Shown here in pieces: positions 13,144 to 21,629 of a DNA stretch of 23,063 nt. The translations under genes were made by a program, and so were the position numbers. The stretch is from a virus: positions 1-23,063 of the IMG/VR virus record IMGVR_UViG_3300045253_000053; one strand, written 5' to 3'. The notes below the pieces were generated by a model, which worked only from the letters and a program-made list of their open reading frames with translations, was not told where the DNA came from and did no database searches. Position 1 is the stretch's first letter. Every line of letters starts with the position of its first letter.

Positions 13144-14793
13144 ATGCCGATTCCTAAAAGTTACCCTATCCGTTTCACCCCCAAAGGCCTATGTGATGCC
13201 TACGACGCAACTGACGCCTTTCCGGGCGCGTGCGGCAACATGCAAAACCTTATTTTTGATCAGGCGAACCCTGAGTTAGTCACGGCGCGGCCGGGTGTTG
13301 GCACCGCCCTAACTTCGTTTCCTGGGTTCACCACGCCGGGGTTTGTGTCGATTCACGCGACGCTTGGTACACTGACTTTCGGCATGCTGGCCACGGGCCG
13401 CAACGCCGGGCACGACGAACCTTTTTGCTACGACAACGTGGCGGGAGGCTTCGTCACTATTTCGGGGGTTACTGCCGGCAACACCCCGACCTCGCCCGCG
13501 ACATCTGGCGCCTGGACGCCGCCGACGATGGCGGTGGTCGGTATCAAAATCATTATCACGCATCCCGGATTTAGTGGCGTGGGAGCGAACTTTTTCGGCG
13601 TGATCGATATCACGAATCCGGCAGCGCCCGCGTGGACTTCGGCCAATTTGGCAACGAACCCGTTACCCGCGATTCCGACCAGTGTCGCGAACTTCAACAA
13701 CAGAGCTTATTATTCTATAAGCAACAAGTTGTACTATTCCGACGTGTTGGTACCGTTGACAGCGACAAACGCCGGGCAGTCGTTGACCGTGGGGGACAAC
13801 ACGGCTATCACCGCGCAGGCAGGATTGCCGCTTCAGACAACATCAAGCGGTATTGTCGGTGCGTTGGTGGTGTTCAAACCGGCGCAAATGTGGCAGATAA
13901 CGGGCGACGCTGCTGTTACAACGAACCCGTTGTCCCAGAATTATTTGACGCTGAACGTGGGGTGCATCTCACCCCGCAGTATTGTGCCGACCAGTTTCGG
14001 CCTGGCCTTCGTTGGTATCGCCGGCCCGTTTTTCCTGAGCCCTCTGGGCGCGGTTCTCCCTCTCAACAGCAAACTGGGCGACGGCACCCCCGCCGATCTG
14101 CAAACCCCTTTCCAGAACACCACGGCGCCGTCGCGTATCGCAGCAGGGTTCCAAGGGAACATTTACAGGGTATGCGTACCGACTAACACGCCTGCAGGCA
14201 ACGTAACCAATGACTATTGGTACGACCTTTACCGCCGGCGGTGGAACGGTCCTCATACTTTCCCCTACGACTGCGCGTCGATGGTGTCGGGCACGGGGAG
14301 CGGGTCGTATTTCCTCCTATCTTCAGCCACGAATCCGGGCGCGTTGTACAGAGGTTTGGCGCAAACCCAATCGGGTATTACGCCCGTGTATAACGACCTG
14401 GGCACACCTTTACAAGTAGTGCTGCAAAGCTCATCCTTCCCGAAGACGGGGCATATGACAGAACATCAAGTGGTAGAATCCACCATCGAAGTGTCGTCTA
14501 CCGGTGTTGGTGTGCTGTACAACATCACCGCGTTGAACAGTTTAGGCAACACCGTGGGTGCAGCTGCAGTCATGACGCAAAACGTGGGCGGGGTTTGGGG
14601 GGCGAATGTCTGGGGTGACGGCACGTTATGGGCTGCCGTAAGGAACACACCGAACGTGCGCATGATACCCTGGTCCGCGCCCGTGGTTTTTAAGAAATTT
14701 ATCCTGAACGTTCAGGCCACGGCGGCCAACAGCCTGACTATCGGCACGTTTTACGCTAGGTATCAGGATTGTGGCTACACCCTCATGGAGTAA
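13144..14793 (+). CDS. Tail nozzle / stabilisation protein
   Basis: The 549-residue, beta-rich protein has no signal peptide. It begins with a region containing NMQNLIFDQANPELVTARPG, the 'packaged DNA stabilisation' or tail-tube B type start, followed by repeated beta strands such as ALVVFKPAQMWQITGD and GIAGPFFLSPLGAVLPLN that resemble propeller blades of P22 gp10 / T7 gp12-like nozzles. The C-terminal part (VVFKKFILNVQATAANSLTIG) is also beta. The gene has an AGGAG ribosome binding site (13134-13138). As in other podoviruses, it follows the adaptor gene. Confidence 0.72.
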   Translation: MPIPKSYPIRFTPKGLCDAYDATDAFPGACGNMQNLIFDQANPELVTARPGVGTALTSFPGFTTPGFVSIHATLGTLTFGMLATGRNAGHDEPFCYDNVAGGFVTISGVTAGNTPTSPATSGAWTPPTMAVVGIKIIITHPGFSGVGANFFGVIDITNPAAPAWTSANLATNPLPAIPTSVANFNNRAYYSISNKLYYSDVLVPLTATNAGQSLTVGDNTAITAQAGLPLQTTSSGIVGALVVFKPAQMWQITGDAAVTTNPLSQNYLTLNVGCISPRSIVPTSFGLAFVGIAGPFFLSPLGAVLPLNSKLGDGTPADLQTPFQNTTAPSRIAAGFQGNIYRVCVPTNTPAGNVTNDYWYDLYRRRWNGPHTFPYDCASMVSGTGSGSYFLLSSATNPGALYRGLAQTQSGITPVYNDLGTPLQVVLQSSSFPKTGHMTEHQVVESTIEVSSTGVGVLYNITALNSLGNTVGAAAVMTQNVGGVWGANVWGDGTLWAAVRNTPNVRMIPWSAPVVFKKFILNVQATAANSLTIGTFYARYQDCGYTLME

Positions 14794-14795
14794 TC

Positions 14796-15422
14796 ATGCC
14801 CATTATCGGAACACTGCCAAACAATATACAAAATGGCCAGGCCGAAGACGCCACGCCGGTGATGGCGAACTTCAACTTCATCATCAACCAAGTGAACGCA
14901 GCCGCCGCACCGCTTGGCACATTTACCGCGCCAGCCGGCACCCGTATGTTGTTCAACCAAGCCGCGCCACCGGCGGGGTGGACGCAGGAGACTGGAGCCG
15001 CGTTTAACGATACCTCAGTGCGAACAGTGACCAGCGCCGGCGGGGCTACAGCTGGCTCGGTGCTGTGGTCATCATGGAATTTCAGCGGCACGTTTAGTGT
15101 GAACGCTTTCAATCTGACGTTGGCGCAACTTCCTACACACAGCCACGTAGACGCAGGGCATACACACGGTTTAAATGACCCGGGGCACGTGCACACGCCA
15201 AACGGCGGGGGTGGTTTCCTGACTACACAAAACGCAGGCAGTTACGCCAACGGGGTGAACAACCTCGCCGTTATCGCGACGACCTCGGCGGCAACAACAG
15301 GTATCACTATGAACTCGGCGCAAGCCAATATCTTAACCGCCGGATCGAGCGCAGCCGTTACACCAACGTACCAGACACCGCAAGTGAAGTTTTCTGACTA
15401 CATCATCGGTATCAAGTCATGA
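14796..15422 (+). CDS. Tail collar-type fibre protein with His-rich tip
   Basis: The product has 208 residues from ATG 14796, five bases after GGAG (14787-14790). A longer GTG-started frame (14769) overlaps the nozzle gene and is less likely. MLFNQAAPPAGWTQET (51-66) is a tail-collar domain signature, and the protein ends with VKFSDYIIGIKS, close to the usual end of such domains. Residues 115-133 contain three HxH pairs (HSH, HTH, HVH), like the metal-binding needle of T4 long-tail-fibre tips and gp12. It probably forms a trimer with bound iron or zinc that contacts the host surface. Confidence 0.75.
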   Translation: MPIIGTLPNNIQNGQAEDATPVMANFNFIINQVNAAAAPLGTFTAPAGTRMLFNQAAPPAGWTQETGAAFNDTSVRTVTSAGGATAGSVLWSSWNFSGTFSVNAFNLTLAQLPTHSHVDAGHTHGLNDPGHVHTPNGGGGFLTTQNAGSYANGVNNLAVIATTSAATTGITMNSAQANILTAGSSAAVTPTYQTPQVKFSDYIIGIKS

Positions 15423-15715
15423 AAAATGTGTGTCCGCTTCTTAAAAAAGAGTGCATCGAGCATCAATGCGCTTGGTACACGCACGTTTTAGGAAAAAACC
15501 CGCAGACGGCCAAGGATATGGATCATTGGGATTGCGCCGTAAAATGGCTGCCGCTGCTGATCACTGAAAGCGCCCGGCAGACGCACAATGTCGCTGCCTC
15601 GGTAGACTCGATGCGTAACGAAGTCATAGAACGGCAGGACGTTTTAAATAACGCGGTAGGACGCGCGCGACCGCAAACACCGCCACGTCTTGAGGACGGA
15701 GGGAACGATGGATAA
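15419..15715 (+). CDS. Conserved phage protein with four cysteines
   Basis: The 98-residue product begins MKNVCPLLKKECIEHQCAWY and has a fourth cysteine in HWDCAVKWLP (36-45). Cys5, Cys12, Cys17 and Cys39 could bind zinc or an iron-sulphur cluster. I recall phage hypothetical proteins with this N-terminal pattern, without a known role. The C-terminal half is helical (ESARQTHNVAASVDSMRNEV). It overlaps the collar fibre (ATGA) and the next gene. Confidence 0.75.
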   Translation: MKNVCPLLKKECIEHQCAWYTHVLGKNPQTAKDMDHWDCAVKWLPLLITESARQTHNVAASVDSMRNEVIERQDVLNNAVGRARPQTPPRLEDGGNDG

Positions 15716-15887
15716 AAATTTAGGGGATGGGCTCTCAATCATGACTATGATCGCAGCGTTTGCGGGGTGGTTGCCCTCTCTCTCGTTACTCGTGACCATC
15801 GTGTGGGGGTGCATTCGCATCTACGAGACAAAAACCGTGCAGCGCTGGCTCGGCCATGAAGTGAAAGGTACAGAAAATGAACAGTGA
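15708..15887 (+). CDS. Small one-helix membrane protein, possible holin-like
   Basis: The product has 59 residues from ATG 15708, four bases after GGAGGG (15698-15703). The same frame is open six codons further upstream from a TTG, which is less likely. Residues ~10-42 are hydrophobic (IMTMIAAFAGWLPSLSLLVT) and span the membrane once, or twice as a hairpin. The C-terminus is charged. It lies directly before the lysozyme, overlapping it by 11 bases, so it probably acts in lysis as a holin or pinholin-type protein, or as its regulator. A structural role cannot be excluded. Confidence 0.7.
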   Translation: MDKNLGDGLSIMTMIAAFAGWLPSLSLLVTIVWGCIRIYETKTVQRWLGHEVKGTENEQ

Positions 15888-16287
15888 TCTGTTAGCTCAG
15901 GAACTGGAACGCGATGAGGGCAAGAAAAACATGCTCTACCGCGATAGCATCGGTATCTGGTCTATCGGTATCGGCCGCAATCTGCAAGATAGAGGCTTGA
16001 GCGATGACGAGATTTTGTACTTGTTGAAAAACGACATGAACATCGTTTTTACTGCATTGGACACCTCGCTGCCGTGGTGGCGTTCCATGACGGAAAACAG
16101 GCAACGTGTGTTGGCGAACATGTGTTTCAACCTTGGTATCAATCGTTTGATGGGGTTCAAAAACACCTTGTTGTCGATGTCGCAAGGTGACTACGCCGCT
16201 GCTGCTGCAGGTATGCTGGCGTCGCGATGGGCGACCCAAGTAGGCGACAGGGCTAAACGCCTGGCCGCCATGATGGAACAAGGATAG
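15877..16287 (+). CDS. Endolysin, T4-type lysozyme (GH24)
   Basis: The 136-residue enzyme would cleave the glycan strands of peptidoglycan at the end of infection. The catalytic Glu and Asp are Glu14 and Asp23 in RDEGKKNMLYRDSIGIWSIGIG, with the same spacing as Glu11 and Asp20 of T4 lysozyme. Two positions differ: Ser29 where T4 has catalytic Thr26, and Arg34 where T4 has His31. There is no signal peptide or SAR anchor, so it needs a holin to reach the periplasm. It is somewhat shorter than T4 lysozyme (164 residues). Confidence 0.88.
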   Translation: MNSDLLAQELERDEGKKNMLYRDSIGIWSIGIGRNLQDRGLSDDEILYLLKNDMNIVFTALDTSLPWWRSMTENRQRVLANMCFNLGINRLMGFKNTLLSMSQGDYAAAAAGMLASRWATQVGDRAKRLAAMMEQG

Positions 16288-16296
16288 GAGAACAAA

Positions 16297-16704
16297 ATGG
16301 CTCTCGACCCAGTTACCGCCGTCATCGGCGTAGTAGGACAAGTGATCGACCGTGTATGGCCGGACCCGACACAGGCGGCGGCCGCCAAGCTTCAGTTGAT
16401 GCAGCTCCAGATGAACGGCGAACTGACTCAGATTACAGGGCAGATGGACATCAACAAGAACGAGGCGTCGAACGCCAGTGTGTTCGTGTCCGGCTGGCGC
16501 CCGTTCATCGGGTGGGTCTGCGGCGCAGCGTGTGCGTGGAACTGGATCGGATTGCCTGTCGCAGGTTTCGTGTTGACGATGGCAGGGCATCCACTAACCC
16601 TGCACCCGGCCGATATCAGCGAAATGATGCCGGTGCTCATGGGCATGCTCGGCCTGGGGGGTTTGCGTACCTTCGAGAAACTGAACAGGGTCGCGGCTAA
16701 GTGA
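16297..16704 (+). CDS. 3TM-type phage holin
   Basis: The 135-residue product has an N-terminal amphipathic part (residues 1-60, helix with KLQLMQLQMNGELTQITGQM), then SGWRPFIGWVCGAACAWNW (65-83), the typical start of the holin_3TM family, and hydrophobic segments at about 68-96 and 109-123. Holins form membrane holes that release the endolysin at a set time. Its ribosome binding site GGAG overlaps the lysozyme stop. It ends in GTGA over the dioxygenase start. Confidence 0.85.
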   Translation: MALDPVTAVIGVVGQVIDRVWPDPTQAAAAKLQLMQLQMNGELTQITGQMDINKNEASNASVFVSGWRPFIGWVCGAACAWNWIGLPVAGFVLTMAGHPLTLHPADISEMMPVLMGMLGLGGLRTFEKLNRVAAK

Positions 16705-17264
16705 AAAACCTACTCAAAATTGCTCAAGGCATCGATGTAACACCTTTGCTGCTGGCTGTGCAACGCCAGCCTAAGTTGTGGAACCGTCACACGATCCGTA
16801 AGGAAGCGGAAGGTACCCCCCATGCCTCGATGTCGGATATCTGGTTGCGTTACAACGATGTCAAGGACTACGAGTTGACGGGCGACTACACCGGGTTCAA
16901 TGACCCACATGACGCGATTTTCTACCCTGAATGGTACGCCCTGCCCCAAGCCCGGCCTATCGTCATGGGGTTGATGGCGCGTGTTGAGGGTACCCGGCTG
17001 GGGGGCGTGATGATCACTAAAATTCCGCCCGGCGGCAAGATCCTGCCCCATAGCGATGACGGCTGGCACGCCAAGCATTTCAACACCAAGTTGTATGTTG
17101 TCCTGCAATCGAACCCGCAATGCATCAACCGCGTCGAAGATGACGTGGTGAGCATGGCACCGGGCGAGGTCTGGTATTTTGACAATACTAAGGAACACGA
17201 AGTCGTCAACGACGGCCCGGACGACCGGATCACGTTGATCGTTTGTATCAGGTGTGAAAAATGA
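16701..17264 (+). CDS. Aspartyl/asparaginyl beta-hydroxylase-like Fe(II)/2-oxoglutarate dioxygenase
   Basis: The 187-residue product carries the facial triad H117-x-D119 (LPHSDDGWH) and His166 (KEHEVVN), with Arg176 (DDRITLI) placed to bind 2-oxoglutarate. The order and the WYFDNTKEHEVVNDGPDDR block match the Asp_Arg_Hydrox (beta-hydroxylase) family. The enzyme would hydroxylate an Asp, Asn or other target side chain, or another small target. It starts with GTG overlapping the holin stop and ends ATGA over the cupin gene. It sits between lysis and ejection genes, so the substrate may be a virion or host protein. The chemistry is likely; the substrate is unknown. Confidence 0.82.
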   Translation: MKNLLKIAQGIDVTPLLLAVQRQPKLWNRHTIRKEAEGTPHASMSDIWLRYNDVKDYELTGDYTGFNDPHDAIFYPEWYALPQARPIVMGLMARVEGTRLGGVMITKIPPGGKILPHSDDGWHAKHFNTKLYVVLQSNPQCINRVEDDVVSMAPGEVWYFDNTKEHEVVNDGPDDRITLIVCIRCEK

Positions 17265-17557
17265 TCAAACACCATTTTTTGGCGGGGACCTATATCCGTG
17301 AGATGGGGCTGAAAGCACATCATTACGTTGACACCCACAAACATAACTATGACCACTTCTGGATTCTGGGAGCGGGTAGCGTCGCTTTGGAAGTGGACGA
17401 AGCCGTGACGGTATATGACGGGCCTTGCGTTGTTGAGATAAAAGCCAACAAAGAGCATAGAATTACAGCATTGTGCGATGTAACGGGGTTTTGCGTGCAC
17501 GCGACCAGCGAAACCGATCCTGAAAAGATCGACGAAGTATTAATCAAAGGAGAATGA
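17261..17557 (+). CDS. Small cupin-fold protein
   Basis: The 98-residue product shows HKHNYDHFWILGAGS (26-40), the first cupin motif with His26, His28 and perhaps His32 as metal ligands, and NKEHRITAL (63-71) with His66 as the second-motif His. It is coupled to the dioxygenase by ATGA, and a Shine-Dalgarno-like AAAGGAG follows for the next gene. Small cupins bind metals and small acids or act as isomerases or dioxygenases. Pairing with the previous gene suggests a shared substrate. Two Cys residues (72 and 78) lie in the last strand. Confidence 0.75.
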   Translation: MIKHHFLAGTYIREMGLKAHHYVDTHKHNYDHFWILGAGSVALEVDEAVTVYDGPCVVEIKANKEHRITALCDVTGFCVHATSETDPEKIDEVLIKGE

Positions 17558-17558
17558 G

Positions 17559-18542
17559 ATGCCTTGGGGAGTTGCGGCGGCGGTAGGCGGATCTTTGGTA
17601 TCTGCGGCGTTAGCGCCTAGCCCTTCGGGCGGGGGTAGTGGCGGCAGCCCGAACATGTACGTTCCTTCGGGTCTTGGGTCGGCAGATCAGGGCTGGCAGA
17701 ATTTGCAACAAAGTCAAATGGGTTTGTACAACCAGGGCAACCCATATTCCGATTGGAATCAGCAGCAAGCGATTCGGAGTAGTGAACAGTACGGCGCGTT
17801 AGCCGGCACCGCCGGACAGTACGGCGCGCAGCTGGGGCAGCAAGCCCAAGGAAACTATGGCGCGCAGCAGTATTTGCAAGGTGCTGGTCAGCAAGTCTAT
17901 AACCTGGCGATGGACCCGCAGAGCGCTTTGTACAACAGGACGCAACAGCAGCTCGGGGATCAGGTCAACGCCGGACAGGCACAGCGTGGCCTTGGCGGCT
18001 CGGCCGTAGGGGGCTCCGAGTATAACCAGGCCATGTCCAATTTCAATATCGATTGGCAGAATCAGCAACTGCAGCGCGCGACCCAAGGCGCAAGCGCGTT
18101 GAGCGGACTGTACGGGCAGGCCGGCAGTTATGGGCAGCTGGGCAACGCTGATCTTGCGGCGTCGCTCGGTGCAGGCGCACAGGGGGCGCAATACACCGGT
18201 ATGCAGGGCATGTTGCCGTATCAGACCGCTCAGAACATGACCAACAATCAGTTACAGCAAGCTAGCGGTATCCAAGGCCAGGCGATCCCTTACATGAACT
18301 ACGGTCAAGGGGCCACGTCACAGGCCTATAACGCCGCCTCGCAGAACGCCGGCGCTACCGGCGCGTTGGTGAACCAAGGTATCAGCGCGCTCGGTAATTC
18401 CAGCTGGGGGCAAAACCTGTTCGGGGGTGGCGGGGGCGGTGGTACAGTGGGTTACGGTACGGGTGACGCGGGGGCGTCGTCCTTCGGTGTTACCCCCGGC
18501 AGTACTTACGGTTCGTTAGGTTCCGGTTTTTACGGTATGTAA
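17559..18542 (+). CDS. Putative internal virion / ejection protein
   Basis: The 327-residue product is rich in Gln, Gly, Ala and Tyr, with repeated stretches such as SEQYGALAGTAGQYGAQLGQ and a glycine run near 292-299. Its first ~20 residues (MPWGVAAAVGGSLVSAALAP) are hydrophobic. Such Gln/Ala-rich proteins placed after the tail genes are typical of podoviral ejection proteins that form a channel during DNA entry. I saw no enzymatic motif. Start ATG 17559 follows AAAGGAG (17546-17552) well. A tail structural role is the main alternative. Confidence 0.6.
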   Translation: MPWGVAAAVGGSLVSAALAPSPSGGGSGGSPNMYVPSGLGSADQGWQNLQQSQMGLYNQGNPYSDWNQQQAIRSSEQYGALAGTAGQYGAQLGQQAQGNYGAQQYLQGAGQQVYNLAMDPQSALYNRTQQQLGDQVNAGQAQRGLGGSAVGGSEYNQAMSNFNIDWQNQQLQRATQGASALSGLYGQAGSYGQLGNADLAASLGAGAQGAQYTGMQGMLPYQTAQNMTNNQLQQASGIQGQAIPYMNYGQGATSQAYNAASQNAGATGALVNQGISALGNSSWGQNLFGGGGGGGTVGYGTGDAGASSFGVTPGSTYGSLGSGFYGM

Positions 18543-18553
18543 AGGAAAATATC

Positions 18554-20059
18554 ATGGCTGGACTCGGCGGGATGCCCTACTACATTCAGGATTTGGGGCA
18601 GCTCCAGCAACAAGCAGCGCAGAAACAGCAAATGCAGTTGCAACAGCAAGAAGCGTTGCAACGACAAGCCGCTATTCAGCAGCAGCAGCAAGATCGTCAA
18701 CGCCAAATGGCAGCGGCCAACGCTGCGGGGAACGTGCTGCCGCAAATGTTTGCCCCGCCTCCTTCACCGGCTCAGCAATCCGGCGTTCCTCCACCACAGC
18801 CCCCAATGCCTGGTCAGCCGTCGCAGCCTATGATGCAACCGCGTCCAGGCATGTTACCGCCTCCACCTCAGGGTACGCCACAGCAGGGACAACCGCCAAT
18901 ACAACAAGGTGGCGGTATGCCACCACAAGGCATGCAGCAACAGCCGCCCCCTTATCGGGCGATGCCGACTACCCCGCCGGCGCTACCACCACAGGGCGGT
19001 ATGATCGCGTCCCCACCTCAAGGTCAACAACCCCCGCAACAGCAACCAGGGCCGTTGTCGTTCGAACACGCTGTAAAACTCCTGTCGGATCAGGGGTTGA
19101 AAGGCGCGGATTTGATGGCCGGCTTGCAGCAGCTACAACCGTTGCTCGATACCCAGGCCAAGATGCAGGCCTCCCAGATTCAGCAGCAGTTCACCAATGA
19201 GCTGAAACTGGAGCAGTTGAAAAACGTGCGTGACAACTTGGAAGAGAAGAAACGCGAAGCCGATCAGCGGGCGCAAGACCGGTCCCTAGACCGGATTGAT
19301 CGGGAACGTGCGCATGCTGACTCCATGGCAATGCGCCAGGAGTCTATCGCCGTCCGCAAACAAATGATAGGTGCGGGGGCAGGGGATGACGCTAAATTTA
19401 CACCGGAAGACTTGAAGTTCTTGGCCGAGCAGGCGCGTGCCGGCGACACGTCGGTGTACCAGAACCTCGGACGTGGTGCACAAGGCGCCAAGAACATTAT
19501 TGCTTTGCGGCGGGAGGTCATGCGGCAAACGCGCGGTGAGGGCGGTACCGGCGCCGATGTGGCGGCCGCTAACGTGGGCTTTCAGGGTGAGAAAGCCGGC
19601 GCACGCACAGCGGGCACGAAAGCAACCAATGTCGAATTGGCCGCCGCCGAAGCGCAAAAAACCTTCCCGCTGGTCAAGCAGGCGTCGGCCGCGCTCCCGC
19701 GTACCGAATTCGTGCCGGCGAACCGAGCACTTCAAGCCGCGCAGACAAACACGGGCGACCCCCGTGTTATCGCACTCGGTACGGCAATCAATACCTCGAT
19801 CAATGCCTACGCTCGGGCGATCAGCCCTTCCGGCACACCGACGGTGCACGACAAGGAACACGCCCGGGAGCTGCTGTCCACAGCCAACACCCCGGACCAG
19901 TTGAACGCAGTGCTTGACATGATGAACAAGGAAATGACCGCCGCACGCCAGGCGCCTAAAGAGGTCATGAGCGCGCAACGTTCTCGTATCTCGGGCCGTG
20001 CGCCAGAGGGCGAGACAACGCCGGCTATCCCGTCCGGCTGGTCGGTCAAGGAACACTGA
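18554..20059 (+). CDS. Putative internal virion / ejection protein, Gln/Pro-rich
   Basis: The 501-residue protein begins with a helical, Gln-rich stretch, then a Gln/Pro/Gly-rich linker (~60-170, many PPQ repeats, likely disordered). A helical part (~170-280, with EEKKREADQRAQDRSLDRID, a coiled coil) is followed by a conserved-looking C-terminal ~220 residues. The start ATG 18554 follows AAAGGAAA. The order matches the second of three ejection-protein genes. No catalytic motif is seen. CAG-type codon runs make the DNA locally repetitive. Confidence 0.6.
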   Translation: MAGLGGMPYYIQDLGQLQQQAAQKQQMQLQQQEALQRQAAIQQQQQDRQRQMAAANAAGNVLPQMFAPPPSPAQQSGVPPPQPPMPGQPSQPMMQPRPGMLPPPPQGTPQQGQPPIQQGGGMPPQGMQQQPPPYRAMPTTPPALPPQGGMIASPPQGQQPPQQQPGPLSFEHAVKLLSDQGLKGADLMAGLQQLQPLLDTQAKMQASQIQQQFTNELKLEQLKNVRDNLEEKKREADQRAQDRSLDRIDRERAHADSMAMRQESIAVRKQMIGAGAGDDAKFTPEDLKFLAEQARAGDTSVYQNLGRGAQGAKNIIALRREVMRQTRGEGGTGADVAAANVGFQGEKAGARTAGTKATNVELAAAEAQKTFPLVKQASAALPRTEFVPANRALQAAQTNTGDPRVIALGTAINTSINAYARAISPSGTPTVHDKEHARELLSTANTPDQLNAVLDMMNKEMTAARQAPKEVMSAQRSRISGRAPEGETTPAIPSGWSVKEH

Positions 20060-20060
20060 C

Positions 20061-21629
20061 ATGCCAAAATTTACCTTCACATCGCCCGAAGGCAAGACTT
20101 ACGACGTGGAAGGCCCGGACGGTTCCACCAAGGAACAGGCGTTCGGTATCCTGCAACAGAAACTGAGCGCCGCGCCGCCTCCTGGTCCGGCTGCGCAAAT
20201 TCCGTCTACCAACGCCACCGCACCGAAGCCGCGCCTGGCGCCCGCACCGGATACCGGGACCCCTCGCACCGGGGGCGACGTGCTGACGGGTTTGGGCGAG
20301 ACAGCGCTGACGGTGGGGTCGGCTATCCCCGCCGGGCTCGCGGGCCAGGTCAAGGGCATTGCGCAAGGTATCACAGGGGGTAAATACGGCACTCAGGCCG
20401 GCGTGGCGCAAGCCGCAGATGTAGCCAACAAATTCACCAAGGAACACACTTACGAGCCGCGCACCGCCGCCGGGCAGGAGTACACGCAACGCTTGGGTAG
20501 CGCGTTCGACGAGAGCAAGCTGGCGGGGCTGTCGCCAGAGGTTGCTATGGGCCAGTTGCCCAAGGTACCGCGCGCAGTGAACCTTGGCGCCGAAGCGTTG
20601 AGTGAAGGTGCGTCCAAGACAGGCAAGACATTGAGCAAAGCCGCGCTAAGCACATTGCCGGCTATCGATCCTGAAACCCGTGCCCTGGCGCGCGAGGCAC
20701 ATTCTATGGGCTTCCGGCTGCGCCCTGATCAGGTGTACGGCAGCAAGTACGGTAAGATCGCCGGTGAACTATCGTCGCATGTCCCCTTCTCGGGTAGCGC
20801 GATTGACAGCAATCAGGCGGTATTCAACCGTAATGTGTTGAAGACCATCGGCGGCGAGGGCGACAAACTGACTCGCCAAGCGTACAACGCCGCGATGAAA
20901 AAGTCCGGTAGCACGATTGGGGCTATCGCTGAGAAAACTAATATTCCTCTGAATTCGGATTTTATCGGGGCGCTGCGCCAGAACGCGCAAGAAGCCGCCA
21001 GTTATCAGACTTCGGACGTGGCTAAAGTGGTCAACAGTTATATCGACGAGATCATCTCCAAATCGGAAAAAGGTGTTCTTCCGGGTAAAACACTACGCGT
21101 AATCAATACCAAACTTGGTAATCAGATTCGGTCTACTGCGAATGGTGATTTGAAATACGCGCTTGGCGATATGCAAGACGCGATCCAGGACGCGATGAAA
21201 GCGAACTTGAGCAAGGAGGACCTGGCTGCACTCACCACCGCCCGCCGGCAGTACGCCGCCGGCAAAACGTTGGAAAGTCTGGTCGCTAAGTCGCCTACGG
21301 GCGACATTCCGCCGTCGGCGCTCTTAGGCGCGATCACCGGCACCAAAGCGGGGAAATCGCTGGCGGCCAAGGGCGCAGCGGGCGATCTGGGCAAGCTTGC
21401 CGACATTGGGCAACGGTTCCTGAAAGAACCTGCGTCGAGCGGTACAGCTGAACGTGGTCTAGTGCAGAAAGTATTGACGGGCTTGGCGGGGGCGGGAGGT
21501 GCATATGCTCTACCCGCTACTGCTACCGTTCCGGGGGCGGCGGCCTTATACACAGGCGCAAACCTATACAATAGATACGGTCCGGGTATTACCAATCGGC
21601 TTCTTGAGCGGCCTCCAACTCAGCCTTGA
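20061..21629 (+). CDS. Putative internal virion / ejection protein
   Basis: The product has 522 residues from ATG 20061, two bases after the previous stop; an earlier start inside the preceding gene is a shadow extension. The N-terminal ~35 residues (KFTFTSPEGKTYDVEGPDGS and AFGILQQKL) form a small motif I recall at the start of several phage virion proteins. A Pro-rich linker follows, then a Gly/Ala-rich hydrophobic part (GLGETALTVGSAIPAGLAGQ, ~75-105), then a long helical body. The hydrophobic C-terminal segment (GLAGAGGAYALPATATVPGA) could insert in a membrane. I infer a role in genome delivery. Its last 41 bases overlap the minus-strand gene. Confidence 0.6.
   Translation: MPKFTFTSPEGKTYDVEGPDGSTKEQAFGILQQKLSAAPPPGPAAQIPSTNATAPKPRLAPAPDTGTPRTGGDVLTGLGETALTVGSAIPAGLAGQVKGIAQGITGGKYGTQAGVAQAADVANKFTKEHTYEPRTAAGQEYTQRLGSAFDESKLAGLSPEVAMGQLPKVPRAVNLGAEALSEGASKTGKTLSKAALSTLPAIDPETRALAREAHSMGFRLRPDQVYGSKYGKIAGELSSHVPFSGSAIDSNQAVFNRNVLKTIGGEGDKLTRQAYNAAMKKSGSTIGAIAEKTNIPLNSDFIGALRQNAQEAASYQTSDVAKVVNSYIDEIISKSEKGVLPGKTLRVINTKLGNQIRSTANGDLKYALGDMQDAIQDAMKANLSKEDLAALTTARRQYAAGKTLESLVAKSPTGDIPPSALLGAITGTKAGKSLAAKGAAGDLGKLADIGQRFLKEPASSGTAERGLVQKVLTGLAGAGGAYALPATATVPGAAALYTGANLYNRYGPGITNRLLERPPTQP

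Noticed and set aside
15419-15715. Spanin (Rz/Rz1) candidate beside the lysis genes
   Set aside because: The 98-residue protein has no N-terminal membrane anchor or lipobox, and no embedded lipoprotein frame is evident.
19286-20095. A 269-codon minus-strand frame opposite the second ejection gene
   Set aside because: It is Arg/Cys-rich and lacks start signals. The + strand gene has a good ribosome binding site and tight spacing.
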